Position numbers and translations under genes: made by a program. DNA of 64,000 bases from Gnetum montanum (lineage: Eukaryota > Streptophyta > Gnetopsida > Gnetales > Gnetaceae). This document shows positions 1 to 11,399 of this stretch, piece after piece. Location: the NCBI GenBank assembly GCA_015680685.1, contig MNCI01021396.1, positions 525,855-589,854 on the forward strand. Reading direction: 5' to 3'. Under the pieces are notes generated by a model that had not been told where the DNA came from, did not search any database, and saw only the letters and a program-made list of their open reading frames with translations. How positions within the stretch are numbered: the first letter of the stretch is position 1; each line of letters begins with the position of its first letter.

Positions 1-2137
1 GAGTCACTTGGACAAATCAACTACTGCACATAATATCCATATGGATTTGGCTGCTGATAAGGGTACTATTGTTTCGATGGTGGCATCTCCCATGAATGTG
101 GGTATTGCCACTATTGATGCTACCTGATGGGCTATGGTGGATTTCCACTTGGATAGTACATTAACGGCTGGTGGAATTATCTTGGGTTACCTTGGGGATA
201 AGGTAACCTTCGAGGTGTCTACCATCTGTTGAGTCTTGGGTTGAGTGCATACACCCCAGATTCTTGTAGATGTGAGATGATTGGAGAACATCCCTTAGGA
301 TGGTCATAGTAGCAAATCTCACATCCCCTATCATCATCTATGTCTGAATCCACAACCTCATCATAGATAGTTATTTTCTCTTTACCCTTGTCACGTGGCT
401 TGAATCTCTCCACCTTTTCTTATCTTTGTCACTACTTCGTTCCTCCTTAGACTCCTCTACGATTTTCAGGACAAGTTCAAGTCTACTATTCAAGGAGTTC
501 TGTATCTAATCTACCTTAGCCACCACCTCTGTTGTTAACTTCTGAAGTGGCAAGGTTTTCCTGTTCAACAACTCTTCGAGTGGTGACTCATCCTCCTCAT
601 CACAAAATCTCACTCCATTCTTTTAAAGGGAATGATCACAGTTATATTATTCCATGCTCTCTCTTTTTTGTAGTTCCCCTTCTTCTTTGGCTACTTGTTC
701 CAACAAGCAATGAATTTCATGGGATCTAAGTTTTGATAATCTTCCTTGGGCATAAGTCCCAAGGGTTCTCCTAGTTTCATACCTTAGCCCATCTATGATG
801 TGGCAGAGTTGATCTCGCTGTGTGTAACCATGGCCTGGGCAATGATGTAACAATGCGTAGTAGTGACCCATGGTAGCATCCAAGTGTTCATGAGTACCTT
901 GCTTCCATCCTTGGATCTACTTACGCAAGTTAGACACTCTGGAGTATGTTTGATATTTATCATTGAAGAGTTCTAACATCGTACTCCACCGCCTAATGGT
1001 TTCTGGCTGTAAGGACCGATACCAACTCTTTGCTTCCTTGATGAGTGTCCTAGGAAACAACTTTAGTTTCTGCCACTCATTTTCTATGTTTTGCAAGGTG
1101 CAGGCATCGTGGAATACCTGTAAATGATTTTTTAGATCCATGTTGTATCCCCCTTTGAAGCGTGGGATATTGCTCATGTCTAAGCGCTTGATCCAACTAT
1201 CTTTTAAATGCCTTTTTGGTATTCTCACTACCTCTATTATATTTAGCATGCTTCGGGTGGCAAGTAGGGGTTCATCATGATCATATCTTTCATGATGTCT
1301 ATGATGTCTACGTTGTGCCCTACTTTCCTTTTGTTCATGACCTTGTCCTCTCTCTTGACTCTCTTGTCAAGGTCTCTCATTATGTCTACCTCTATCCTCA
1401 TCGTTATGCTCTGTATGACTATGCCTAGAGGTGGACAGAGAGGGTGAATGATGTGAAGAATGGGAAGAAGAAGGAGAACCATCATCATGACAATGTTTCC
1501 TAGTTTATCTTCTATGGCTTCGGCCCCAATCATGATGACGATTTGAGTGCCCGTCCTTATCATGTGTTGTTATTCCCTCAGTGAATAGCTGGTGTTCATG
1601 AGGATCAGAACCAAGGTTTTGTATCGTGGAGCATAGGTTTTGATACACTACCTCCTCACTATCATTAGGAGGGGGAACATCTTTTGATAGAGAACTCGTT
1701 ATAAGTGGTTCACCATCTCTAATTTCACTTAGGACATGCGGGACCTCTTTTCCCTTCAACAATGTATGTTGGCTCTCCTACCTTGAGTCCCTTATATGTT
1801 GTGCTTCTATGGCATGATAATCCCTTATGTCAAAATTTTCCACAACATATTCAGCATAGAGCTGAGTCATGCTGATCTGTGCTAAAGCACGGAGGAGCAT
1901 GTTGGGGACTGCATGATCCAGAGGTAACACAATGTTATCTTGCAAGTCTCTTCAGTGCATCTATTCATCCTGATGGAGGATAAAATGAAAATTAGGTATG
2001 TACTCATCGGGATGAGTATATACCACCCTATATTGTTGAGGAACTGGCTGATTTAGGTTATGTGTTTTAGACCACCAACTGTTCTTTGTATGATCCCTAG
2101 GCGATGTGTTACTCTTGTGAGAAGAATAAGAAGACAT
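1..2137 (-). pseudogene. Decayed gag of E1
   Basis: The likely original start is the ATG at 2137-2135, opening MSSYSSHKS; the E3 gag opens MSSSHRS. Parts in order are an N-terminal segment with FILHQDE (near 1980), an acidic segment (1505-1762), a His/Arg/Ser-rich linker (about 1250-1563), and the capsid-like gag core (917-1249). The core carries LKLFPRTLIKEAKSWYRSL, the signature of the retrotransposon gag domain. Continuation follows at 647-883, a Lys-rich segment at 414-646, and a zinc knuckle at 288-323. The knuckle reads CEICYYDHPKGC, a CX2CX3HX3C spacing one residue short of the usual CX2CX4HX4C in two places. Multiple stops and at least three frame changes make it non-functional. Confidence 0.8.
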
Positions 2138-2259
2138 TGTGTCTTATTAGTGTGCTAAATAACCATTATAATTTTTCTTATTTAATTAACCCTAAGGTTC
2201 ATTTAAGCTCCCAACAATGTGAATGATCTCTTATGTTCTACTTAGCGCACAAACACTTA

Positions 2260-2278
2260 GTCCCTGGTAACGGTGCCA
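2260..2278 (-). other. Primer binding site of E1 (tRNA-Asp type)
   Basis: One base after the LTR end, the minus strand reads TGGCACCGTTACCAGGGAC. This closely matches the TGGCGCCGTTGCCGGGGA primer site complementary to tRNA-Asp that is typical of Athila-group elements. The differences are C/T or G/A changes, as expected from ageing. Confidence 0.75.
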
Positions 2279-2279
2279 A

Positions 2280-3131
2280 TGATGAGTGGCAAGGTACCCC
2301 TACACTCAACCATATGAATATGAGCATAACACGTGCAATCTGGTTGAACTCCACAGACTAAGTGCCTACACACCTCATGGAACACTTAAGGTTAATTATT
2401 CGTTGTCTTCCCAGACTTACTTGTACTTGTCACGATGTATGGTTAAGTAAGTCTAAGGTGTATGATTTTTATATCTTTTTATGTTTTATCTCCTATGCTA
2501 TTGAGGTGAAGGATTGAGAGACTAATTAACTAACTGTAACTAACTAACTAAGTCTAAATTAACCTAGCATTAGCATCCATTCCCACTTACCGTTCACACC
2601 CTAAACCAATGCAACCATGGTTACCAAATGCTAGTCGTTGCTGGGATCACCACATGTAACGCACATGCTTGAAGCGGTCGTACTGAGGCACTTAACTAGG
2701 AGAGAAGGGTTGAGAGAGATTTAATTCCTAATAAATCATGTAAATGATAAACAATAAATAACAATAAATAAAAGTCCTAATTAGTCTATTCCATGCACTG
2801 CAAGGTTTATCCAAGAAGTTCGTCTTTATTTTCATACACAAACTTGTGTTTAGGTACAATGTTTACTCAAATAAAGATCCATTCACTTTGGAGTTCCTAT
2901 TGTGGGCACATGGAAAATATTCTATCTCTAGAGAGATCAAATTGCCATAGTTTCACTATGGTCTAAGCCTAGGATGGAAAACAAGGGAGAGCTGCCTCTT
3001 ATTTATAGATATGACAGCGCATTGTGATATTATGTACGCGATATCATGGGGGATGATGCAATATTGTGTATGCAATATTGCAAGAGATGCGATATCGTGG
3101 CCCATGCGATATCACGTCCCATCAATCATCA
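2280..3131 (-). repeat. 5' LTR of element E1
   Basis: On the minus strand it starts TGATGATTG and ends CTCATCA, the terminal sequence shared with the E3 LTRs, and the primer site follows directly. It is about 852 bp, close to the 871-872 bp of E3. It has a TATAAAT box on the minus strand (plus 3001-3007) and an AATAAA-type signal about 150 bp downstream. The left (3') boundary is firm. The right boundary is inferred from the distance to the TATA box. Confidence 0.78.
3001..3113 (-). promoter_or_regulatory. TATA box plus RATATY hexamer array, E1 LTR
   Basis: Six hexamers of the form RATATY start at plus positions 3026, 3040, 3060, 3074, 3091 and 3108. In minus-strand order the spacings are 17, 17, 14, 20 and 14 bp. 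The last hexamer begins 24 bp upstream of the TATAAAT box (3001-3007, minus). Several are extended as GCGATATC or CGATATCR. Almost the same spacing occurs in both E3 LTRs, which suggests a constrained U3 promoter element. Its function is inferred from position only. Confidence 0.6.
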
Positions 3132-3159
3132 TGGTCGTGGATGTCACTATTGCTATCTC

Positions 3160-3850
3160 TCAAGAAGGTGTAAGATATAATAATTATTTAGATAGAAATG
3201 ATTGACCAAATTTATGAATTTATTCCCATCCATGTCTACTATCCACAAGGCTCCATTTTTATAGGCCTCGATGATTAAGAAAGGCCATTCCTAGTTGGTT
3301 GAGAATTTATCTGCATGCTCATGAATGGTCTTGAGGACTAGGTCCACCTTCTTGATTTTTTATTTTTTTAGGTTATGATGGTTTTGTTACTTCTACTTCT
3401 CTTCGTATTGCTTTATGTAAGCAAGTGTTTGTACTTGTTTCTCTTCTATTGAGTCCATGTGCATGGCACTTAGCTTCTTGTTATGCTCATCATTGATGAT
3501 GTCTGATAAGGCTACTTGGAGAGATGGAATTCAAAATTTAAGATTCAAAATGGCTTCAAAATCATAAACCAAGCTATATGGGATTACCTTGATTATAGTT
3601 TGGTAGATTTTCCTATAGGCCCAAAGTGCATGAAGAACCCACTCATGCCACTTGTATTAGCTATTTTTCATCATCTTTTTAAGCAAGTTCACAATAACCT
3701 TGTTGCTACCTTTAGCTTGTCCATTTGCTTGAGGGTAGTATGGTGTTGAAAAGGAATGCTTAATGCTTAGGCCATGATAAATTTTTTTCATTTCTTGGAT
3801 ACTAAATTATGATCAATTGTCTATGAACTTCATGCTTAAAAGGTCATTTG
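3160..3850 (-). pseudogene. Integrase C-terminal half of element X
   Basis: Reading the minus strand from 3850 gives a region around the second catalytic Asp (FIDN, then a stop where Gly is expected). STPYYPQANGQAKGSNK follows, the conserved block holding the catalytic Glu, here replaced by Lys. A WHEW...HALWAYR block comes next, then a C-terminal module with LVLKT, a degraded NWEGPF motif, NGALWIVDMDG and LNNYYI. These are hallmarks of Ty3/gypsy integrases of the Tat branch, in which the D-D-E triad inserts the DNA copy. Stops such as the one near 3696 and the E-to-K change make it dead. It ends about 30 bp before the inferred E1 LTR edge, with no polypurine tract visible. Confidence 0.75.
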
Positions 3851-3859
3851 ACTTCTTTT

Positions 3860-6430
3860 TCCCTTCCTTGGGGCTTGGGATCCTTTCATGGTTACCTGGT
3901 TAAAGTGGCTTGAGCACTAGAACTCATCAGAATAGATGAGATGTGAGTGGGTTTTGGTGGGTTCACTTCCTTCCATGTATTGGCTTGTTTCTTATCACTA
4001 TTCTTAGGCTTCAGCATAAGATTCTCACATTTTTTTTTGGGCATTATTTTGTTGTTGTTGGTTGGTTGAGAAGAAGCCATTGCATTGGCCACTATGGAAG
4101 GAAGTTTATCAGTTGTAGGGGTGGGTTTGGTTTTGGATTTGGCAAGAGGGGATAACCTAATAATAAAAGGATCCTTGGGAGGTGTAGGTGATGGGACCCT
4201 CACAAAAAAAGAGGGCCTTGAGCTAGTTAAAGCTAAAGGGCCCTTGTCATTATGAGGAGGTACCCATATCAAGAACAACTCCCATGCAAGCCTAGAGTGG
4301 TTGGTTACACTAAACATCGTGATAGTGTATGGACTATTATTGGCATTCAATGGGTTATTTTAGACTTATATGGATTGATTTTTTGGTTTCATAGGGTTGG
4401 AGGCATGTAGGACTAGTTTGTCCCTATTTATCACCTTCCGAAGATCATCCTTTAGCACTAGGCAAAAGTTTGTGTCATGACCTGGCAATTAATGATAGTG
4501 GTAAAAATAGTCTAGTTTGAAGTATTTTGGTATCAAGGGGCCATCTTTGGTTGTAAGGGTGGGAGTTTTGGCTATCTCAAATAGCTTGTCATGATTTTGA
4601 TAAGCATTCTTAGTCATTTGTTTGTAATTGTATTCTCCCACTTTTCAATAGTTGGTCAAGGAGTTTTGAAGGCTTTAACAGTAACCTAGCATACTTTGAT
4701 TAGTCTTTACATTCAAAGTTGGACCTTGTAGTGGTTGATGTAAGGATCCTAGAAGTTCAAGGTTGATTGTCATGAATAAGGCCTTGGTTTGATTAGTCTT
4801 TGGCCCTTGTGTGGTTGGTCTATTATCTTTGGATACTATGGTGATAGTTGTATTATTTTTCCTACCATTTTTCCTATCCTTCTATATGTGTTGATTCTTA
4901 AATGCCACATAGGTAGGATCATGGCTAGCCACCACATCTTCTATGTTATTTATTTTTAAAAAGAATTAAGTGACCATGAGTTTAAGTAATATTGTTTCAA
5001 CTTAATAAAGTCATTAACCACCCGTTTGAAGATGGTGAGAAGTTGTGCTTTGGCTATAGGTTCTAGAATATTATTAAGTAGAGCATTCCATCATTATGTG
5101 AATTTATTTATGGGCTTAAGGAGTCCCTACTAGACCCTCATTAATTGTCAAGGTTCATATTTGGTTTCAAGTTGTACATGAAATGGTTAGAAAACTACAA
5201 AATTAAGTCTTCCAATGAGGATACAGATCCTCTTAGTAGTGCATCGTACTATTCCAAGGCTTTTCTGGTTAAGGACATGGGAAAGATCCACATGATGGTA
5301 TGTGGCCAGCCTTGTAGAAATAGGCACTCAAAATGGAAGGTTATGAGGTGGAAATTTAGATCACCTTCACCATTGTACTTGGTGAATTGGGGACTGGAAA
5401 TACCTAGTGGAAGAGTTATAGGCAAGAAAACAAGATTAATGGGATCATCTTGGTAGAAGTCCATTATCTTGATCGTCTAGCTTGTGGAAGCTTTGAGCTT
5501 GTATAATTCTTCCATCAAGAGTTGGATCATATGGAATGCCTCATCCAATCTTTGGGGCATTTCCATGGGTTGCGAAATCTACACGAATGGTTATGGTTTC
5601 ACTTAGGACACCTATGATCTTGTGATGGGCTATGGTATAGAAGAGAGAGGTTGGGTTACGATGACCACAAACAAGCTAAATAAGGAAAAGAATGTTTTTG
5701 TTGGAACTTCAAGAAAAGAGGGAAAAAATAGTGTATGTGTACCTTTTGTTTCTTGTGGTTCCACTATCATGTCCATTGGTATAGAAAAGGGGTGAGTGGT
5801 GTTGAAGATCACTCATGAAGGCCACATACAATGAGGCTACATGACAAAGGGAATGGATGAAAAAGGGGATATTTTTTGAGTCATGAACTATGCTTCATTG
5901 ATTGCTATAATAAGAGCTAGCCAAAACATGGTCCAGTATACCAATGATGATGGTTGAGATGCCTATCCCATGGAAGAGATAGGTAGGATCGAAGTGAACA
6001 TAGTGGTTTGAGGGAATTACTTTTGGAATGGGTCCCCTTTAAAGATTTCTCATTGAGGATTCTCAAAGAACTTATTATGCTCTTCATCTTGGCTTTCTAA
6101 ACTCAATTTTGCATCTTGCTTGTCCATCTCAATTAGTTGAGAAATTATGCATATGTGGGTATCATTCAAATGCATTTTGTGATAGGGAGAGGGTATGTAC
6201 TCCTTGTTTCAATGGATTAACTAAAATTCATGCTTGGCTTTAGCCTCTGCATGTACAAGGAGTAATATGGCTTGGATCTTAGTGCATATGTAGTTGTAGT
6301 GCTCTTCATTGAGCATAGTGAATTCTAGGCTTTGTCCTTGTAGCCTAAGTAATTATCTACATTTGGCTATAGCAAGGTCCCTAGGATTGTAGATCCTCAC
6401 TCCATCCTAGTGGGATGTTTTGTTGGACAT
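3860..6430 (-). pseudogene. Decayed gag of element X
   Basis: The likely start is the ATG at 6430-6428. The N-terminal part (about 6100-6430) is helical, with LEFTMLNEEHYNYI and a run of Ala/Lys/Glu. The gag core lies at 5249-5464, with QFTKYNGEGD, FHLITFHFECL and IFPMSLTRKALE. It corresponds to the family pattern of a PxFxGDGDP-like entry followed by LFPxSLxGxAxxWY. The Pro/Ser/Lys-rich C-terminal part (3892-4350) is open for 152 codons. It includes WKEVNPPKPT and WELFLIWVPPHND, both recognisable in the gag fragment at 15961-17460 and so linking the two. Frameshifts and stops are scattered through 4400-6300. Confidence 0.7.
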
Positions 6431-6855
6431 GTTAATAGGAAAAATGATTAACTTGCCAAAAGAGATTATTAGAAATGTTGATTTTGACATTGTACTATTT
6501 TTATTAATAATTTTGGTAAGTTAGGATTGCCAAATGATGCAATTGGCTATAAATGAAAAATGAAGTTGAAATTTTTGATGAAGTGTAAATGGTGTAAACC
6601 ATTCTTGGAAAGATGATGTTGATGTTTGTTAAGTTGGTAATACCAACTATGCTGGTTTTTCAAGTGCATCTATGCTAGAAAGAGTTTCAATAGATAACTA
6701 TATTTTCTAGCCAACTATGTTGTAGTAGTTACTAAAAAATGGATTTTTACTTGGGAAAAACAAATTGGAAAATTTCTAGCCAAAGGATGTACGTTGGTTT
6801 TACAAAGTAAAAGATGAAAACTTTTAGTATTCCAATGATCATGATAGAGTCTTAG

Positions 6856-7400
6856 AGATGGCTATGCTAGCTTTTTGGCTAAAAACTTTCACAGTAGAGA
6901 TGTTCGGTTTTGAAATGTCCTACACTAGATTCTAGATGTCTAGTGCAATTTTCAAAAGGTAGAAAATTGCAGGTGCTTCTATGACTACACTACATTTCAC
7001 AAAATTCAAAAATTTTTGTGAAAATGTAGTGTAAACCCAAATACCCCACCCCAACTACATTGGTTATTGTAAATATGAAATGGGATGCCAACATTCATTT
7101 TGGGAATTAATTGTGAAAATTTTTGGTTTTCTCCCAAGACTACACTAAACTCATGGTAGTGACTATGCTAGCTTCTTACTATATAATTTCATAGTAGAGG
7201 TGTTGTTGGGTGTTAAGATGATCTATGTTGGTGTTTAGAAGTCTAGTTTAAGTTTCAAAGGGAAAAAATGTAGGTGTTGTTACTGACTATGCTAGGTTTG
7301 GAAGATTCCAACAACTATTATGAAATTATAGTGAAAACCCAAATCACCACCTCAACTATGCTAGGTATTTTGGATCGGAATTGGGCTACCAACATTGGGT
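6856..7400. repeat. Degenerate tandem duplication, period ~307 bp
   Basis: Two copies begin GGCTATGCTAGC (6856) and GACTATGCTAGC (7162). They stay alignable through CAGTAGAGATGTT / CATAGTAGAGGTGTT, then CTACACTAG / CTATGTTGG, GTGAAAATGTAGTGTAAACCC / ATGAAATTATAGTGAAAACCC, and CAACATTCATTTTGGG / CAACATTGGGTTTT. The copies are heavily diverged. Similar motif words at 6650-6740 and 8390-8600 may be further broken copies. Confidence 0.65.
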
Positions 7401-7843
7401 TTTACTACAAAACATTATAGGTATTAAAGGTTATAAAAGTAAAAACAAGTTTAAAGAATGTTAAAAAAAAAATTTGGCTAAGAATTCAAGTGCATGGCCT
7501 CCTTCTAGCACTAGAAAACTATAGCACCTGGAAAATTCAGTTGCTAAAAAGCCAAGATACCAAAGTTGTTAGAAATTCATTTGCTAATACAATTTTAACC
7601 TTGAATCGCAAGGACATCCAAAAATAGGATTTAAGGTACTTTTGATGGTCTTGTCAATTAGCTAGGGACTTACAAAATGTAAATAATAAAATAAATTATA
7701 AATACAAACAAAATTGAATTAACATAGAATGAAACATTCAATAAATTTTCATTACAAATGAACTGAAAACTTTCTTAAATAAAATTGTAAAGTTTAAGAA
7801 GTACAAATGTTTTGCCCAAAACATAAGAAGTTGGCTTAAGTGC

Positions 7844-7900
7844 ATCATGGAGATCAAGTGCAGAAATGATAAGATGTTTTCTGCACTTGATCTCCATGAT
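7844..7900. repeat. Perfect 23-bp inverted repeat (hairpin)
   Basis: Arms 7844-7866 and 7878-7900 are exact reverse complements of 23 bp around an 11-nt loop (7867-7877, TGATAAGATGT). The right arm begins TTTCTGCACTTGATCTCC. A perfect stem in a region that is otherwise badly decayed suggests either a recent origin, such as a fold-back copy made during repair, or constraint as a small-RNA precursor. Confidence 0.85.
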
Positions 7901-8900
7901 CCAAGTACTTCCTGGTTCCAATCCCTTACAACCCCTTGCTAGTTTTCTATTTAGATCTACAACTATGACTATGGGTAGTGGTAATAGTGGTACAATCTTT
8001 TCTTCTCCAATGGTATTACACCAAGGGTTTCTAATACTTAGCATAGACATCAAGATGGAATTCAAGCTATTAAGGATGCAAAAGGGCTATTGATTATTCA
8101 AAATTATTGAAACAATTGAATTTGATACTACTAAAAGAGTTCAGAACCCTAATATGGTGTTCATGATTGGGTTTTATAGGCTTTCAGGTGTTGATTTAAT
8201 GTTGCAAATTACTACCATGACTTATGATAGATTGATTGTAGGTGTAATAGCTATAATTTTCAATGTAGTTAATCAATTTTGGTAAGTCTTGATGTACCCA
8301 AGTCACTAAAACTCATTCCCATACTAAAAGTAGTAAACAAAATTGTGTGGCTACATTGGTCTTCACCTTAACTATGATTTCCTTGAAGACTATGTTGAGT
8401 GTTGTCAAAATCTATTTAAATCATGGTGACTATGCTAGCCAAACTATAGTTGTTGAAGATCTAGTTAACTACACTAGTCATGGTATCACGACTAGGAAGT
8501 TGCCTTGAATATGCTATCCATTCTTGAAAAAATGGAAAACCCAACAACACCAATGTTGGTTTTGTAGCTACACTAGGTTTTTTGGTAACTATGTTGGGTG
8601 CTGTTGCTAGCAATTGAAAACAAAACACCATCTACATTGGGGGTACATAGCTCTAGCATAGTTGAGGTTGTTCCTCTACAAAAACCCATTACAATGCCAA
8701 TTTTGATAGTCTCCAAGGTACTTTTAACCTTCCCAAGCCCATATATAGACATAATAGCACTTTTTCCACTTGGGAAGAAAGGAAATCACAACTTATGAGG
8801 AATTTTTAGCCACAACAAGTTAAAGTATGTTAGATTGTAGCTCATGGACTATATAATCTTACATTTATCATGAATTCTTATGTCAAGTCAACTAGTGAAG

Positions 8901-11399
8901 GTTAAAATTTATAACATGTGCTTTCTAAGTGTTGTTTCAACATTATACTGAATGAACTTAGGCATGTCCCAAATTTGAAATAACTTGTGTATCCCTAGTG
9001 TGTGGGAATCATCATGCTAGTCACCTTCTACTCAAGTGCTAGTACCATATATCATACACTTGGTAATATGAATAATAGAGCTTGGTAGAAGTATCTCTAC
9101 TATAACAACTACACTGTCAGTGGCCAAGTATGACCAAAAAATCACACTAATTTTCTCAAGAAAAAACTCTAAGAACCTTTTTGTCCTAGGCCTAAACCAT
9201 AAAGTACCATGATCAAGGATCATGTTGGTAGGAAAACTAATTTGTCCTAGCATATTTATGTAACAAAAAATCCAAAATGGTTCCACATTTACTAAGATAG
9301 GGCTTGAAAAGTCCCTACATAACTAACAGATAAAGTATTAAAACATAAGATAACAATTAACAATACAACTGTTGAAAAACAAGATAACAATGCATAAAAT
9401 TCAACAACATTTAACAAAAAAAAAACAAGTGTAATGTGAATGTTGCCATAAAAAATTACACAAATATACCCAAAAAAAACCAAACTCATTAACTTCAACC
9501 ATAATGAAAATCAAAATTCAACCTATTAACTTTTTGATAAATAGAAAAAAAACAAGTAAAAAACCAAGCAGCCTAGAATAATGAGGGCAATTCCATAGTT
9601 AAGAACAAATGCATAAAAATTACAAAAATTTTATTTCAAGCACTAAGTAATGGAAGCAGACCTGTAATAAGTTAAAACCTATGCTAACAATGTTGTAACA
9701 ACTATAAAAATTTCTTCTTAAAGTTGATAAAATGTTTGCTAAAAAGACTAGTTTACACTAAAACAACTATCGTAAAAACTTTTTGAAAGCTAGAGAAAAA
9801 TTTCAAAAAAAAATCAAAATGTTGTTTAGTATTCTTCCACACCATGTAAATGACCATTATAAGTCTTAGACATAACTTAAAAAAATCAAAAATTCACCAA
9901 TGCTACTAGTGCAATTGTACTAGGTAGTTTACACAACTAAAAAATTGCAAAAAAATAATTTTAAAAATTTATTATAACTCTAGAAATCATAAAATAGCAT
10001 AAAAAAACTTAAATCATATGCCAACACTACAATAACATACATAAAAAATTCAAGTTATGACTAATTTATAACTACAATAACTAGTTATAAATTTGAAAAA
10101 AAATCTAATTTGCAGTGAAAGAGCTAAGTCAAACCTCTGGGAAAATTATAGAAAATTAAAAATATTATGTGAATATATTCTACATTTTCCTAAAAATCCA
10201 CAGGAGGTTGGGATGCTGCAAAAGAAAATTTATGATGGGGCAACACTATCAATATTTTGAGGTGAAAGTATGGAAAAATAGAGAAAATGTTATGCAATGG
10301 TCTTTGAAAAAAATCATAACAAATTAATTGAAACTCAAAACATAGAGATTATACCTCTAGTGAAATCACTAAACCTTATATGATGATCCCATAAACTCAA
10401 AATTTGCAAATAGATCACAATAAGTTTAATAGAAAATTGCAAAAATTGACTTTTTTTTTGCAGAATTAAGGAAAAAATGCATAGAATGCGATTGGAAAAG
10501 AATTTAAATTTTTGTAGATTAGGTCTCTAAAACCAAAATCATAATCTAGATGAAATCATGAAACCTAAATCCAAGGTTTGACATAAAAAGAAAAAAACCA
10601 AAAGTTTTCAAACAAGCAAGCCTAGGCAATAGAAAATACCTTCACATTATAGGAAAATATTGGCAAAAAATAGTCAAAGATGGGTACATAGCCATCATGA
10701 TTGAAGGGTCCTTACAAATGGAAGAATTGGGAAGCTAAGAGATTTTCTTTTAGTAGTGTCCACTTCCTCCAATGTACAGGTTTTGACATCTTGCAAAGTG
10801 GAAGTAAATCTTGAATTCCCCTACAATTACGCTACCTCTAAGTAGGAAAAGATCAAAAATATGCTCTTAAATAGTTAGATTTGAAGCCAATAATAGCCAA
10901 AATCATTTTTACTAGGTGCTACCTCTACTAGGAACCAAGATTAAAAAAAGGATGTGCACAAAAGTTTTAATGTTGGAACCCTCCTAATACTTATGCATTT
11001 CAATGGAAACCAATGATCTCAATGTTCACAAAGGAAAATTATTTTTACACTAGCTTTACTAAGGTCTTCTACATAGACAACCTTTGAACCTTGGATGTAC
11101 CTCACTATATGTCACAAAAATAAACCATGAAACATCTTGATACAATGGAATTTATAAGATTCACAAATTGTTACATTGGGGATTAATGCCTAACCAAACA
11201 TGCAGGCCATGAAATAAGTTGTAGGCCTCAACCATGGCTAAAATATACCTCTAGTAGCTCATCCTTAATTCATGGTGATTAGTACAAATCCTTTCAATTT
11301 TAGAACCCTAGACATTGCTACTGGAAAACCTCTTGATGCTAGGAGATGGCTTGAAATAGTTGGAACAAATCACCTAAGTTTTTTTTACACTGGCTACAT
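8901..11399. other. Non-coding spacer, left part (copy A leader)
   Basis: I find no gene. It is very AT-rich. Parts resemble the spacer at 20665-23316: the CTAGGCCTAAACCA block near 9185 matches 21524, CTAGAATAAT near 9574 matches 21747, and the GTCCTT block near 10708 matches GATCCTT near 23168. With the strong match of the downstream ends (13430-13640 against 26950-27150), this suggests that copies A and B carry the same long leader or spacer upstream of their RT genes. Homology in the middle is weak by eye. Confidence 0.4.

Larger units (their letters stand above)
1..3131 (-). mobile_element. Athila-like Ty3/gypsy element E1, 5' part
   Basis: This is the 5' end of an LTR retrotransposon on the minus strand: LTR (2280-3131), tRNA-Asp-type primer site, then a decayed gag that runs off the left edge. 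The gag matches that of the complete element at 43541-53528 segment by segment (N-terminus, His/Arg-rich linker, gag core, zinc knuckle), so the two are one family. The right boundary is inferred from the LTR end beginning TGATGATTG on the minus strand. The other end lies outside the window, so no target duplication can be checked. E1 appears to have inserted just downstream of the integrase stop of element X, which has the same orientation. Confidence 0.8.
3160..6535 (-). mobile_element. Ty3/gypsy (Tat-like) element X, internally deleted
   Basis: A minus-strand element holds gag (6430 to about 3860) directly followed by the second half of integrase (about 3850 to 3160). Protease, RT, RNase H and the integrase N-terminus are missing, so a large internal deletion joins gag to integrase near 3850. 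Its integrase C-terminal segment is the same type as in the plus-strand copy at 27006-30040, so both are one family. A candidate LTR edge is plus 6535: the minus strand reads GCATCA, two bases, then TGGCAATCC. That primer site does not match a tRNA I recognise, so the boundary is tentative. Confidence 0.6.
6535..8900. other. Non-coding retroelement sequence, probably LTR/leader of X
   Basis: I see no convincing gene here. The stretch is AT-rich and full of variants of ACTATGCTAGC and ACTACACTAG, two long copies of which form a ~307-bp tandem duplication (6856-7400). A perfect 23-bp inverted repeat lies at 7844-7900. Starting inside that hairpin, the plus frame from 7866 has a single TGA (8091-8093) before a TAA at 8281-8283. 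It resembles nothing I know and may be chance. Being next to the gag start of X, the region is best read as its 5' LTR and untranslated leader, with no right boundary. Confidence 0.4.

Noticed and set aside
3011-3205. 64-codon plus-strand ORF
   Set aside because: It is made of the GATATC hexamer array and LTR edge of E1, not coding sequence.
6535-6552. Primer binding site of element X
   Set aside because: TGGCAATCC on the minus strand is near a plausible LTR edge but does not match a tRNA end I can name; left as tentative within the element entry only.
7866-8283. Plus-strand frame with only one stop, about 139 codons
   Set aside because: No recognised motif, starts inside a hairpin, and one stop in 139 codons is not rare in this composition.
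9032-9498. Two minus-strand ORFs rich in Phe/Leu/Val
   Set aside because: AT-rich shadows; they lie in the non-coding spacer and their composition mimics membrane proteins.
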